This document shows, in pieces, positions 37,101 to 50,465 of a stretch of DNA of 64,000 bases (position 1 is its first letter; each line of letters starts with the position of its first letter). This DNA is from Sinotaia quadrata. Lineage: Eukaryota; Mollusca; Gastropoda; Architaenioglossa; Viviparidae. The stretch is from contig CM054179.1 in NCBI GenBank assembly GCA_028829895.1, forward strand, positions 51,471,391-51,535,390, read 5' to 3'. The notes beneath the pieces are model-generated. The model worked only from the letters and a program-made list of their open reading frames with translations. It was not told the DNA's origin and made no database searches. Both the position numbers and the translations under genes were made by a program.

Positions 37101-40100
37101 AAATAACAATTAAAATGATAAACCAAAAAAAAGTGAAAAGTAAATTCAAGAATGGCTAAAGTAAAATAAAAGTTGATAAAGATGTCTTACTTCCAAGATC
37201 TGCATTAGAAGCCTCTCTTAAACTCTTTTTACCCAGGGTGGAAGCAGCTGCTTCACACTGACGACGACGTGTTGGGTACTCAGAGCCAGTCAATTCATGC
37301 TTTACATTAGAGTTTGTAACAAGAACAACTAGATCTCTGTCTTTCATGGGAACCAGCCGACCTTCATATGACCTGTCAATAATAAATTCACAATGGTTTT
37401 AACAAGAAATCTGCAGATATTATCATAAAGTGAACTATTCTAATACTACTGCATGAAAATTTTGAAACTAAGTATATAAACTAAACTAAAATATTCTGGT
37501 ACTAAACTACTATAGTAATGAGAGAATATATGAGAAACTATAAAAAAAAAAAAAAATGAACATTATCTTTTTAAGACAGATCAGTTTTGAGTTATATCTA
37601 TAATTAATAATCAATGCAAAAGTTGTAATAACTTTTATTCAGTAACAATCAACAAATAACATCAAAATAAAGATGCAAAAAGATATTTTTCTAAGTAGCT
37701 AGTCCCAACCAATTTTTCAAATTTGATTTAGAGTAAAACAAATGTGTTTACATAATACTATTAGATGATATAAGGATGCTTGCAAAATTCTAAGAGAAAA
37801 CCTGAAATAGCTTATGAAATATCATCACTTGAATATACAAGTTCATCTACTGTGATGAAGGTTTTAATTATCCAGATTTTTTTTTAACTAGTTTAAAATT
37901 GTGCGACAAATTAAAGAGAATGCAGATTTAAACAAACAAAAAATGAGAAAGAATTAACCTAAAACAAAACCCACAGAAACTAACATACAACATGTGGTAC
38001 CAACATCGGCCAAATGATTTCTGACGGACAGGTATTTGCTGCTAATGCAAATGACTCTTCTGAACAGGATTGTGGGTTGAAAAATTATTGACTTCAACTT
38101 CTGACTGTAGTTTATTACTAAATTTTTATGGCATAAAATTATATACTTAGGAGTTTTATGTACGAGTATGGTATAGGTGTAAATAAATGAAGAGGTAGCT
38201 TTCATTTTTAAACTATTTTTATACTTTAATACAATATAAAAACCTCAAAACATATTTAATCTGATAATGTTTAAACTAAACTGAATTGGTTCTTTAAAAA
38301 GATCACTTCAAATAGGTCTTGCTTAATTGCTGCTCTCAATTCAGATTTGATTTCTGAGGGCAGAAAACTGTGTAAGATGTGCAAAATGACAAATTTAGCC
38401 AACAAAACCTGGCAGCTAAATAGTCTCTAACAAACCTAGGTTTCAAAGTAACTAAACCTAGTTAAACACTAACTCTAAAGTATATTTAAAAACTGTATTT
38501 GCAAGTTTTCACCTACACAGACAAACAAACAAAAAGTAGATAATGGTACCTGCAATCAATCAACAGGGCATGGTCAGCCTTTCCCATAACAGCTATAAAC
38601 TGGTCCATTATACCACAGGGCATGCCTGCGAACTGGTGTTCTGCTTTCTGACATGCCAACGCTTTCTGCAAAAAGTCCACTTTCTCCTTCAATTCACTCA
38701 CTTCCTCCAGGAAAGTGAAGGTTGCAACCTCCAAAGAAGCTGAGCTAGACACACCACCTCCTATTGGAACGGAACTGACTATCACAGCATCAAATGCAGG
38801 TGTCTCACCTTCAGAAAAATTGAGGGGAGAAAATAAAAATTAAGGTGTCTAACAATAAATTAAGAAAGTAAATTAAGAAAACAAAATAAACTAGGTAAAT
38901 GACAAGGACCCTTTTTTGTGTATTTATAGAAATCCCCAAAATTTATAAACTACTAATAAATGTTAGGTTGCTCATATCTATACAGGAACTGAGGAAGGTA
39001 AGTATATTTTCCTTTTCAAACTTCTAATCCCAAATTTTTGTGATGATTTTAAAATGTCTTTAGGATATTTTTTTAACTAATGCTAATCATAAAATAGCCT
39101 TACAAAATATTTAATTCTAGTGTATTAAAACAAAACTTGATCTGAGTGGTGTTCACCACATGATTATGTAGGTCAAGGTGATTAGAAAACTTCTTGCCAT
39201 CTGCAATGTCAGTAAAACAATACACTAAGTTCATGCCCAGAGAGTTTTTGTGCATGTGCATGCACGTGTGTGGTCTACATCACTATATTAGTATATAACA
39301 TTTCATACTTAAATTACGCATGCTATGGTCTTTCTAGGGTCATGATACTAAAAGAACAGCAGAAGGGAAAAAAATAAGATCACATTAATCATTTAATGTC
39401 TTTCTGTATGGTCCAAAGTATTTTTGAAACAATACTGTGAGAAATAAAAAAATTATGGTACACACTTAGTTTGCTGTAACTTGTAAGGCCAGTCAGTTTC
39501 TTAAGATAAGTTATACACTTTGTTTACTGCAGTTATACTAAGAGCATCAGTCACTTACTTAAGATGTACTTACTGCAGTAATATACTAATAAAATATTAG
39601 TCAGTTAGTCAAGACACATTAAACACACTATGTATGCTAAAATGCTTAGGCCATCAGTTACTCAAAACATGATTAAAGGAAAATGGCTGAACACCCAAAT
39701 GTAGAGGATGAAAAGTGAAGGGAAATAAATTGTCCAAGCATAAAAAGGGATGAATACTACAGAATAGAATAGTGGATGACAGAAAAAAAAAAGTATGTAA
39801 ACAGTGAGAACAGGTAAAAAAATACATAAAGACAATAAAAGAATATGAAAGATAAGACAAGATCTATGGATATAGGTTATGAAAGTGGACAAGAATAATG
39901 TTACAAAGTGATATGTTTACGGCTGATTTCCTATATATCACTGACAATAGAGAGGAACAAAATGTGACAAAGACTAAAGTCAACAGGAACAAAAGACTAA
40001 AGTTAATAACTGAAAAATAAAATTAAGAAACAAATAAGTAGTAAGTAAAATCTGAAAATATTGCATGCAAAAGTTATAGAAGAATAAAAAAATCTTAATG

Positions 40101-43100
40101 GACACTGTGAATCTCGACATTATAGACATACACATGTCAAATTACCTGGGAAGTTAGCAACAACACCCTTTACATAGTTTGCCCACTGGGGTAAACCTGG
40201 AATGAGTGGGTTGTCTTTAGTGTGCCGATGAAATTCCGCTTCTGCATAAGATGGACGGTTGAAACACTCTGCTAATGTAAGCACATGGCAGGTGTTCCCT
40301 TCTGTCTTTCTTCCAACAATCACTGTTGTAAGTGGTAAGGCCTGTGTAGTAATAGATCAACTCATTAATAATTAGAAATTTCAATTTATTGTGTGTACAT
40401 TTGCTATTTGTAATTTTTCCAACATATAAAGAATAATTGTGTCTGTGCTATTCTAGGACAACCTAGGCACATCTTAGCAAACAATAAAAAATAAAAGGTT
40501 TATAAGTTATATTAGTAGTTTATGTAATGCATGTCAATGCAAGCACTGGAATTGCCTACATGTACTTCTAGGGACATAACTAATAATATATTTAATGTCA
40601 CCACATTTCTAGCAGTCTGTTAATGCAGTGGGGTATATATAATGTTCACTAAAAAGTAAAAGATGTATAATATATGCTTGGGAGTGTGCATATTTATTCC
40701 TAATGTACAGATGACAAGTACATTTTTCTGTAACAATTATTCTGGTGATTGTACATACATCATTACATGTAATTCTTTTCTTAAAAAATTTTTAAAAAAA
40801 ACCATCATTAACCAAGCATTATGAGATTGGATTTTATTTTTCTGATCTGATATAACTTTTATAAGTGATGATAACAAAATTATCACAGTTGTATGCTTTC
40901 TATCTACTGCCAATCTAAGCAGGTAGCACCATCACAAATACTTGACCTAAATAAAGGCCAACAGAGCTGTAAATTTTTGGTAACCTATAAGACTAAGAGC
41001 TGGTTCAATTTATCACACTTGACACAGATCTTCACCAAACAGTGAAACCTGTTTAAGCAGCCACAATGGAGACCTAAGCTATATTTCTGCCTGCAACTTG
41101 CTATTTGTAATAACCTAATAGTGTAGTCTAAAGAGATAACTTTTCTATAGGTTCTTTACTGAATTGGTTTGATCACATACAAACGGCAATTAAAAAAAAG
41201 TTGTAAAAAATTATAACATTTTTAAAAATATATAATAACTAATAATAACAATACCTGCTATTCTAAAAGATGTTACTTCTAAACTAAGAGATAATACAAA
41301 GAAACAAATAAAGGATTTTAATTTGAGTTAGAAATAACTTACAAGAGTGGGGTGAAAGTATGCAGGGAGGAAAAAACAATTTAAATGACAGGCTTTGAAG
41401 TTTTCAATATATTGCAACTGCAAGACTCATAAAACTAAGTACAATGAAACTGACATTAAACTAAAGATATTATTTCAACAACAAAAAATTCTAAAATACA
41501 TGTATTACAATTAAATGAGCAAATAATTTTTTTTTCCTAACCTATAATCGAAATGGGATTGGTTATAAATATTTACAATACAATGAGCATAACTGCTTAG
41601 TATATCTAGTCAGTTCACAGAAGAGCAAGAGATTGAGATTTTTTTTAAGACTAAAAGAGAGAAAGAGGTTGAAAGGAATAGAGAAATTTACTGATTACAA
41701 ATAGAGTGGGACACAGGAACAAAAATTGCAACTAATGAAATAGAGACAAGAGAAAAACCTATTTCAATGGCCTAATTCATAATTATGAAAAAGAACAATG
41801 ATAAATGCAAATGGCCCAAGAACTACAAAAAAATAGACCATAACTGTTTGATTATTATACTAATAAACCATGTACAGTTTTGCATATTTTGATAAATACA
41901 CAGCTTACAAGTATAAGTGTATTAAATAAATGGAGACAGGAAAGTCTGTTTATTCATAGTAAAGTTCTGTGTCAAGATCAGGCCAAGGTATCTTTGATCA
42001 GTCAAATTCAAAAGCTAAAATGTTGAGCCAATCATAATGCTGCTAATCCAGGTCTAAGCATTATATTCCCATAAAGTTGATGAAACGAGACACTATTATT
42101 TCAAAGTGGGTAAAGGTGATCTAAAAAAAAAACTAGACAAGAGATTTTGCATTTGACTCTATGGCAAAGCATTCAGCAAGAGTATGATTGAACAAACTAT
42201 TAAATGATAGGCCCTAAGTGTAAAAATCATAAAGTTATAAAATGTGTTTTTAATTTCATCGATTTACCAGTATGCTGCAGTGAGACTTTTGTTGTGAATT
42301 AACATTTTTAGTGTTAAAACTTTAAAAGACCAAAGATATTATTATAAATTAAATTATTTTTCTAGAGTAGTAAATCTCTTGAACTACAATAAATAAAAAT
42401 TAAAAGCATTAAAACAGCTTGGATTTAAAAACCATGCAAATTAATATTAACTTCTTTACATCCGTTCTTCCTTATTATTAAACACATCAAAGTCTATATA
42501 GTATATAGTGTGTGTTGGCTTGAGATGGGGGGGGGCTTCACTGCATTGCCACAGCTTGCGTAAACAAATACGTGGCGGCTCATGACCATTACAAACCCGG
42601 AAAGGTGAAAGTGAAACGCTGCATAGTTGACGAATACAGGAACTCTTTTTTCTTCTTTCTTTTTTTTTTTAAATCAACGAGCATTCGACCTCTCCAATGG
42701 CAATAAATTTATTTTATGCGTGCATAAGTCAAAGCAGTCTCTAATGACTTATTTTAATATTGTGGCAGTCCAATTTCATTAAGATATACTAATCCTTCAG
42801 TTTGGCTTCAAACTAAAAAAGCTCACACGACTTTATCACAACTAAAGTCACAACAAAAGGTCATGAATACCACATGTTAAGTTCAATGTCATTTAGGCCG
42901 TTAGTAGTGACGTCGATGTGGGTGTGTGCTGGAAAGCCTGTATTTGGCCAAGTGCAAATTGCATCATAGCCGACACGAGTTAGATCAAGTCAAAGGTGTG
43001 CCGAGGAAGTCAAGGATATTGCAAAACAGACAAATACATATAATTATATTGACAAATGTTGATTAAAAGAAAAAAATTATCCCAAAACAACAACGTATAT

Positions 43101-43306
43101 TGTACATGTTAATTATTTAGTACTATAGTAGTGTGTGTACTTACCATTGGAAGTACGAAGCCTTCATTATAGTCCGTGTGTTCTCCAATTAGATTGACAC
43201 GACCTGGAGCGCAAGCGGCCACACTCGGATCTGCAAAGAATCTCTCGCGAAAAGCAATCGACGCTTTAAAAATTAGCTCTTGTAAAGACGCTTCATGAAA
43301 CGCCAT
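34182..43306 (-). CDS. GALK1: Galactokinase, seven exons
   Basis: Cytosolic GHMP-superfamily kinase that phosphorylates galactose at C1 using ATP, the entry into the Leloir pathway. Exons in transcription order: 43306-43145, 40341-40146, 38808-38550, 37372-37191, 35216-35066, 34866-34698, 34262-34182. They total 1200 nt (399 aa; vertebrate GALK1 is about 392), with all phases consistent and GT/AG borders. The galactokinase signature [15 protein letters not shown] is at 35-49, with the expected Arg36, Glu42 and Asp45. The ATP-binding GHMP motif [15 protein letters not shown] is at 134-148. The catalytic-base motif GIMDQF has Asp188. The third GHMP motif TGGGFGG is at 348-354. DDYEVSC, typical of the family, is at 318-324. 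The start is placed at MAFHEAS (context ACTATGG); an upstream in-frame ATG at 43327 would add seven residues. GALK1 rather than GALK2 is favoured by length and by these motifs. Confidence 0.95.
34263..37190. other. GALK1 introns 4-6, nothing else seen
   Basis: Introns 34263-34697, 34867-35065 and 35217-37190 are AT-rich and without recognisable repeats or exons. Confidence 0.6.
37373..40145. other. GALK1 introns 2-3, nothing else seen
   Basis: Introns 37373-38549 and 38809-40145 contain no recognised repeat or gene. Between about 39470 and 39640 there is loose repetition of CAGTNANTTACT/TTAAGA blocks. Confidence 0.55.
40342..43144. other. GALK1 intron 1
   Basis: This is a 2.8-kb first intron. 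Its upstream part (about 42530-43000) is richer in CpG than the rest and contains TGACGTCG at 42908-42915, possible regulatory DNA near the promoter. There is no coding content. Confidence 0.45.
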
Positions 43307-43395
43307 AGTGAAAAAATGTACCAACACTAAACACGTGCAACGTCCACAATACCCGCGTCGAAGTGTAGGCCTAGTAAGCCCTTCGGTTGAGTCCC

Positions 43396-43403
43396 CCGGA
43401 AGT
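43396..43403 (+). promoter_or_regulatory. ETS-type site upstream of GALK1
   Basis: CCGGAAGT, the consensus core bound by ETS/GABP-type factors in many housekeeping promoters, lies 90 bp upstream of the GALK1 ATG. This is motif evidence only. Confidence 0.5.
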
Positions 43404-43410
43404 TATGTTG

Positions 43411-43451
43411 TGACGTCAGAGACATTTTTGTTGTTGTTGTTAGTGACGTCA
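43411..43451. promoter_or_regulatory. Paired CRE sites upstream of GALK1
   Basis: Two full palindromic cAMP-response elements, TGACGTCA, lie at 43411-43418 and 43444-43451, separated by a short TTG repeat. They sit 105-145 bp upstream of the GALK1 start. CREB/ATF control is inferred. Confidence 0.55.
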
Positions 43452-44535
43452 GCAACTACTTGTACACGTTCCTGCCACTTTCGTGTAGCACTCAAGAGGG
43501 GGAGTTGTATTGGCATCTCGTCAAAATCTGTATATGTGCATATTACTTATTCGATAGTGTTCCTTTGATTAAAAAAAATAATACCTTTGTGGTTTCTTTT
43601 AAATATACTGCCATTTGGTTTTATTTATGAGTAATATTTAAAGCTTCACAACACCGTGTCTGCGTCACGCGCATAAAAAATCTTTGTTTAACACAGCCAC
43701 TATGTACGTCCCAGCCGACATAGTAGAAACTTCTCTCTTGTGGAAGTGTGTAGGAGGGGTGCCCATTGCACGCTGAGCTTAATTGATAGAGGGACAGCGG
43801 TATAACGGTGGGCTTTTTGTCGGGGTGGGGGTGATAGTTACGTCTACTCTCGCTGTCCGTCGACCATAATATAATATATTATATGAGTGGAGTTTAAAGC
43901 TGTGTACCTTAATTCTCAGCCGAATCGTTTAGTCTACACAGTGTAAAACAAATTAAATTTAAGAAATGTCCCTAGTTTCTCGGTTAAGTAGTTAGTCAAG
44001 CTTGGGTTTGGCGGTTTTTTAAATTTTTTTTTTTTTTTTTATTGTTTTATTTATCCGGGTGATATTTTCCAATCAGTGCTGTCGATGTCTAGTCTTCGAA
44101 CCTCAAGAAGTCCGGGACTACGGTGGGACAATAGGAACATCGCTACAGGGCAAAGTTCTAAAAATAAAAAAGAATGCCTAAGTGCGATGAAAATATGTGG
44201 GAGGGAGGCGGTGGGAGGGTTATTATAACTAAAGACTAGTAGGTGAGCTAGTATAAATGTGCCATTGAACCGCCCTCAAAAGACGCAATTAGCATTTTCT
44301 TGTACATTTTAGCGGTCGGCCAACTAGTGACCCACAACGACTGCTTCAGCAGTGAACGCTGGGTCCATGCCCTTATCTGGGTCTGTATAAAGCCAAGTGG
44401 TTTGTAACTGAACGTTCACGCCGTTTACCAAACTCAGGGAGAGAAAAAAAATGATTAATTCAAACTAACCATGCAACTATAAAGTGACTGATCGACTTGC
44501 ATTGGCTGAAGATGATCTGTTGACGCAACATTCTC
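43452..44535. other. GALK1 upstream region, no gene seen
   Basis: Contains a short T-rich tract near 44020-44040 and no convincing coding frame. Confidence 0.5.
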
Positions 44536-44945
44536 TTGAGCCATTTTGATACATGTATGGTAGGCCTATATGTTGTTTTAAAAGGCAAGTGGTCTATCAA
44601 CACCAGGTCTACTGAGCCATTTAGATAAACATATTTCATAGGATGCTGATATAGTTAGTAGGAAAAACAGCCTATCAAGATTGAGCCATTTAGATAAACA
44701 TATTTCATAGGATGCTGATATTGTTAGTATGAAAAACAGCCTATCAAGATTGAGCCATTTAGATACACGTATGGCATAGAGTGTTAGTAAGGCAAACAGC
44801 CTCTCAGCATTAAGCCATTTAGATAACATATATGGTATAGGTTGTTAAAAGGGCAAGAGGTCTATTGAGCCATTTAGATACACGTATGACACAGGTTGTT
44901 GATATTGTTAGTTTAAGTACAAGGCAAGCGGACTATCAGCAACAG
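44536..44945. repeat. ~70-bp tandem repeat, about six copies
   Basis: Units begin TGAGCCATTTAGATA, followed by ACATATTTCATAGGATGCTG or a GTATGGCATAGG variant and a closing GCCTATCAAGATT-like block. Copies start near 44536, 44610, 44682, 44752, 44811 and 44867. The first and last are the most diverged. Confidence 0.85.
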
Positions 44946-45097
44946 GGGTGGGCGGTAAGACACTAGCCTCAAGCGCAAGTAAAATATTTTTTCTTCGTTT
45001 TGGAGGACAAGAGGTGGGCAGTGGGCCGGAAAGGACATAGCAGAGTTTTTGCGCTCAGTCAAGTGACTGTGGCTGACTGGTTCACTCCGGACTACAC

Positions 45098-45104
45098 ATG
45101 CACG

Positions 45105-45141
<37 letters not shown>

Positions 45142-45148
45142 GCACGCA
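45098..45148. repeat. (CA)n / (CACG)n microsatellite
   Basis: About 50 bp of CA dinucleotides flanked by CACG tetramers. The open frames crossing it on both strands are low-complexity only. Confidence 0.95.
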
Positions 45149-45407
45149 CCAGTTAATAAGAAATATGTGATCTTCAAAATGTGTCCTAGCTTAAAGTGCA
45201 AACACAGCAAAATGCTGGAGTCGAGCATATGTGAACCTCTGCTATCCACACGAGTGGTGGGCATTATGTTTAGTTTGTTAGATGGAACGATAAATCTCTC
45301 ACACATGGAAAATTAGAAGCAGAAAAGAAACTCAAATCAGTGAGTGTGTGCATGGTTAGTGAGGAGTGAGGTGCAAAGCTTATGCTCTCCACCAAGATTT
45401 TCCTTCC

Positions 45408-45545
45408 AGAACTGAAATCTCTCGTTAAGCACTTGCGTTTGTCTGAGATGAAATCTCTCGTTAAGCACTTGCGTCTGTCTGAGAACTGAAATCTCTCGTT
45501 AAGCACTTGCGTCTGTCTGAGAACTGAAATCTCTCGTTAAGCAGA
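45408..45545. repeat. ~37-bp tandem repeat, four copies
   Basis: Units contain CTGAAATCTCTCGTTAAGCA followed by CTTGCGTCTGTCTGAGAA. The second copy lacks a few bases and the fourth is cut short. Confidence 0.9.
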
Positions 45546-48309
45546 TCCACATATCTCCAGCTCAGAACCCTCAGCCAACTCTTCTTGGTCACACTAACAA
45601 ATTAACCAAACTGTGGGTTTAAGATAACATGAACAAGAAGATTTAATAATAATAATAAGAGAACAATAGAATTTTATTTCCAAAAACACAGGTCAACCGA
45701 GACCGTCTAAAAACTGTCCCAAACTTAATGATATTGTTCGTCTGGTCGATTATAGGACAAACAACATTTGAGGCAACAGCAATAGACGACTCTTACAATT
45801 TCATGTCATTAAACATTAGCTACATGCTATATTATACTTTACAAAATCTCTGAAGAAATATTTACAAAATGAAACAATAATATTTCCATGTCCTCATTTA
45901 CGTGAATCTCAATAGACACAACTATAATCAATGAATGGTTTAAATTAAATTAGCATTGAATGATTATCTCAATCTCCCATTCAGCTTTACTCACTACAAA
46001 TGGTTTTAAATTACATAAGGCATAGCACACAACACGAAGGAAGGTTTTGCACATTTCTATGAATGGGAAATATATTGACTTCTCAGAAATTATTGCTTAA
46101 AATGTATTTTTACTAATGATAGTTGTATGAAACTAACCCATATCTCTTCCAGAGAAGGTTGTGTAGCGCTAATAATAATTCGTGTCGTATGTATAGATGA
46201 TGAAATGGAACTAAGCACGCGTGGATTTAACCCTTCTATTTGGCGTGGGAGCGGTGCATCTGTAAAAGCGTGGGTCTATTAGCAGACATTTATGAATGAC
46301 TCTGGGTCAACCTATAAGTTCTCTCACGTCAATGTGCAGAATGCAGGTGTCCATATAAGGAATCCCGTTATCCTCTCAACATTCACCCACTCTTACTGTC
46401 GCCTTTCCCCCTTCTGTACATTTCAATTGTCCGTTCGTGATCAATGAATTTGACCTCATTCCTTTACTACGTGTAGCGTATGCGGCGGGTACGGCAGGTC
46501 GCATAATCGGCCACGCGACTTGACCGCCGTTAATTAGTAACTTCCAATTACAAATTATTAACAAAGAAAATTAAATCAAAGAGTATAATTTGCCCAGGGT
46601 TCAACCATCATACTGTGCAAAGACCAGGCATTGTATTTCAATACATCTAGTATAGGCCTAACGGCAGCAATCGACGATGTAGCTGCTCCAAGTGATAGAA
46701 ACATAAAAACAAAAGAAAGAAAAATGGACAAATTCAGGATTTTAGATTAAAAATCTAAATACTGTGGAATGTAAAAGAAGAAGTAATACCATTAGTAAAG
46801 TACAATATTTAGTAAGGTTTCAGATTCAATTTTCACATCCCAAGAAGAAGGTTAAAGATTCTAGATTCACATCCTAAACAGTTGTCGCACAAACTGACAG
46901 TACGTCACCGGATACTAAGTCATCACAGACTGACTCATTTCGTCGTAGTACAGCCATCAAAATACTGTAGGCTAGGGATACGCAAATTTATTCCGCCACA
47001 AACAGACAGTATATGAGAAGGCAAAACGTTTCAACAAATACATTTTTACCAACTCTCCCCTGCTACAGAAACAAGGAGAGGTGAAGCTAAATGATGTTTG
47101 GGTCTGCGGGATAATGGACACTTAAACAAACACACACAAAAATGAAGAGGCAAACTGTTTGTTCTGTTTTTTGTAATAATAGAGTTAATTAATATTTTTA
47201 GTGTCATGAAGTTGTATCTAACTGTAGTGTCTGATAAATAATTATTATGCGAGCTGAGCATCTTTGACGTCAGTGACGCCAGTATTTATGGGTCAGCAAA
47301 TTCACGTTTCTCCTTATTTTCACTGGAATCATTACATTATAAAACTAGAAAGTGCATGGAACTGAAGAACTTTCGGACAAAGTATATAGGTTTTATCTAA
47401 ATCACAAGAATAGGAAAAGGTTTCTGCCACTTTATTAAAGGACACATTGATGCTCGAGCTAAAATTACCCTGGTCTTTTAATTTTACCCCATAGGTTATC
47501 TTTCTTGCAATTTTAAACAATTGTCTAAGTTGCGAAAGAGACTTTCTTTTCTGTTTAAACTCTGGTGTAAATATGATTTTGTTAAGCTGTTCCTACTTTC
47601 TAACATATCTTTAACAGTTTTTCACTGAAATATATTTCTTATTTTTCCCCATCACAGATGTTTCCTGTTTAGGTATTATTTGTGATTATATTTTCTAGCA
47701 TTTATTTATTAGACCTGTCTGTGTATGCTGTTCAGCTTTGCAGTTACGTACTTGTATGTCTTCTTTATCAGAATTGATGTACTTAACTGCTTGTTTAACA
47801 GATTAGAAAAACGTCAAATCAAAGAGTAAGAGAAACAAAACTAGAATGGCTTTGGCAAGAATCTAGGGCTTCTACTGCCGGTTGAACGCGTTAGAGGTAG
47901 CCTACCTCACCAGGACAGCTAAAACATCATAGATGTCGACACTCTGGTAGCTAAGAGGTTTCAGGGCAGAAATAAGGCCTCCTATATAAAATTTGCTTAA
48001 CACTGATATTAGTTTTATGGTCATTTTAATTTCCCAACAAAGCGCTGAAAGTGAGAAAAGCAAGTAAACAGGTAAAATAGATTAAAGAAGCTAATTCTCT
48101 GCCAAGAAACAATTTGATGTTTCATTAACAAGAAATGTGCATAGCAGTGAGCACTGTTTGGGGAATGACATACAATTCTTCTCGACACTAGTTTCCTTTG
48201 CTTTCATATTGCTCACATGAGCACGAGAATTTTCAATTATTATATAACAAAATTAATCTAATCATTAACACACCTCTGGAGATATAAACCAAGAAATGCT
48301 TCAAAGTAT
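45546..48309. other. Intergenic between GALK1 and the FHA gene, first part
   Basis: No gene recognised. It includes a TTGACGTCAGTGACG stretch near 47263-47277. A somewhat GC-richer patch near 46380-46540 has a 62-codon minus-strand frame of no recognised family. Confidence 0.5.
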
Positions 48310-48505
48310 GACACACAATTTAATCCTCTTTCAACCACCGACAGAAGGTGTGAGCCAAACTGGTGCAACCTTTTTCACCCGTTCCACCAAAGTGTAAGGC
48401 TGTGGGGTCCCACTGGGCACTTGAGATCAGAGAATGTCTGATGACAAATGATCATCGCAAGCTTCAGTGGTGACATAAAACTGCTATGGATCACACACAC
48501 TAATC
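48310..48505. repeat. Interspersed repeat, copy 2 (shared with 28.5 kb)
   Basis: It carries the same ordered blocks as the 28.4-28.7 kb repeat: CAACCTTTTTCACCC, GGCTGTGGGGTCCCACTGGG, GTCTGATGACAAATGATCA, CAAGCTTCAGTGGTGA and ACTGCT(A/C). Substitutions and small indels scattered along it indicate an old copy. Confidence 0.75.
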
Positions 48506-50278
48506 CTCTTTCATTACCCACAATAATACTGATTAGTTCATTACAAAGCAGAGTACCGTCTATGTCAATTTCGAATTCACCGTGAGTTATAATTTTAGGA
48601 TCGGCACACAATTTAAGTTCTCTTCTTTCTGGAAGATTGTCTACATTATATATATAAAAAAAACCAACAACCAAGGTTTTTTTAATATTCATCTAACCGT
48701 TCAAATCTTTCTTTCATTGACATTAAAGATGTACCCAATAGGGGACAGAAGAATTTGACTTTAACTTCTTCACGAGTAATGGGAAAATTTTTGGAATCTT
48801 ATTTCAAAAGAGCTAACATTTCTGATAATCTCTATATATTTTGATTAAATTAATTAACATAATATGTAGCTTACATATTTATGTATATATCCATGTGGTT
48901 TCTTTTGCCTTATTTCAAATAGCTGTGTGTATGTTTTAAGAAGACTGAGTGAGTAAGTGTAGAAAACCTGTGAATAAAGAATTACATTCAAGAATAAAAT
49001 ACCACAATTAGGCATATTATTTTATTTAAAAAAACATTACATTTAAATAGATACTCTGTTTATTACTTAATATTATCTTTGCAGCATAACTTTGCTGTTA
49101 TATGTTTAGTTGAGAAAAATAGAGCTTCTTGTATGATGGCTGATAATTTTATTAATATGGTTTCCACATTGCAAAGTTGTAGGTTTATACCCTATTTTAA
49201 ATTAAAATGTATCTATATTAAGATAATAATTTAGGTTAATAAAGAAAATATATTGGTGGTAATGAGATAATTATATTGCTTATTTTAAAATATTTTTCTG
49301 GCTTAAAAAAAATATCATTTTACTGGTAGAATCTTACTTTCTAAGTTTTCAACAGAAACATATGCTTTATACGGATTTCAAACACTTGTAACTTCAACAT
49401 TTTTATAATTTTTATCTTTTCTTATGTTTTTATTTAAGCATTAGGCGCTGTTGTACACTTTAACATGTAAAATAATTAGATTTAATCTACTTTATTTTTT
49501 GCACTTCGTGTAACAAAATGGTTACCTTCCCTAGAGAATGAGCTTGCTATGTTAGGCATTGATTACACTGTCAATTCTCCAACAGGTTTGCAAGTTCATA
49601 TATTCAAAGTACCGTTACTAACTAATAACATTATCTATCACTATTATGCGCATTTTATAACATTGGTTATGATGCCAGTACCAATACTTATACATATAAT
49701 CAAATTTTGACTAAACAAATTATGTGCTACTAATCAGTAAAACCCAAAAGCAGTTGAATCAGATTGCTTGAATAAAGAGATACAGTTGCAGAATTATACA
49801 GTTATTGTATACACAGACTATATGATTTGTCTGCTTATTTAGGCAAATTAAAATAGTATTCTCATGAAATGAAACATAGCATTTTGCTACATTTGTTTTT
49901 GTAAATATAAGATCAATTGCAAGCAAATGTACAAGGAAATGACTGTTCTTATCATTCCTTTTTACAACAAGTCACTTAAATTGAGAAGAAAAGATTGATT
50001 TTGCAAGTATATAGTGAGAAACAAAATTGCCCCTGTGGTCATGTATAAATACATGTATGTTTGCTGTATGGGCAAAATCAATGACTCCACCATTTCAGCT
50101 TGCATTCTTCATCTGCCATCTTTGACAAACTGAGGACTGAATGACCCCCCCCCTCCCCCCAGAACAAGTCTCCTTCATGACTAATCTCCTCCAATCAGTA
50201 AAGAAAATCTGACTTAGTGATGCATTATTTTCTTTATTTTGTATTCTGAGCTTTTAGTGGACAATTATTTTTATGTAA
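48506..50278. other. Intergenic, second part, nothing seen
   Basis: AT-rich DNA with a C-rich run near 50144-50160. No coding frame or element recognised. Confidence 0.5.
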
Positions 50279-50465
50279 TACAGTGAAACTTCGCTATAAC
50301 GTGATAAGTCGGTTTCCATAAAATTGGATTGCATTAATAGCAGGGTCGCGTTAATGTGGGTTAATTAAATGGAGTGCATTATATGTGAATAAATATATGA
50401 AATTTCGGGAGCCATGCTACAACTGTGTTCTATCCGAATTCGTGTTATTGTGAGGTTCCACTGTA
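50279..50465. mobile_element. Pogo/Tigger-like MITE (183 bp) with TA duplication
   Basis: The left end is CAGTGAAACTTCGCTATAAC (50281-50300). Read inward on the other strand, the right end is CAGTGGAACCTCACAATAAC (50463 down). These imperfect inverted repeats are flanked by TA on each side. CAGT-GAACCTCG-TATAAC-type ends are characteristic of the pogo/Tigger branch of Tc1/mariner elements. There is no coding capacity, so it is non-autonomous. Confidence 0.85.

Noticed and set aside
44536..45545. CRISPR-like array
   Set aside because: Units are contiguous tandem repeats without unique spacers of constant length, and the genome is an animal's.
48375..48692. 105-codon minus-strand frame
   Set aside because: It is partly made of the interspersed repeat shared with 28.5 kb and has no domain features.
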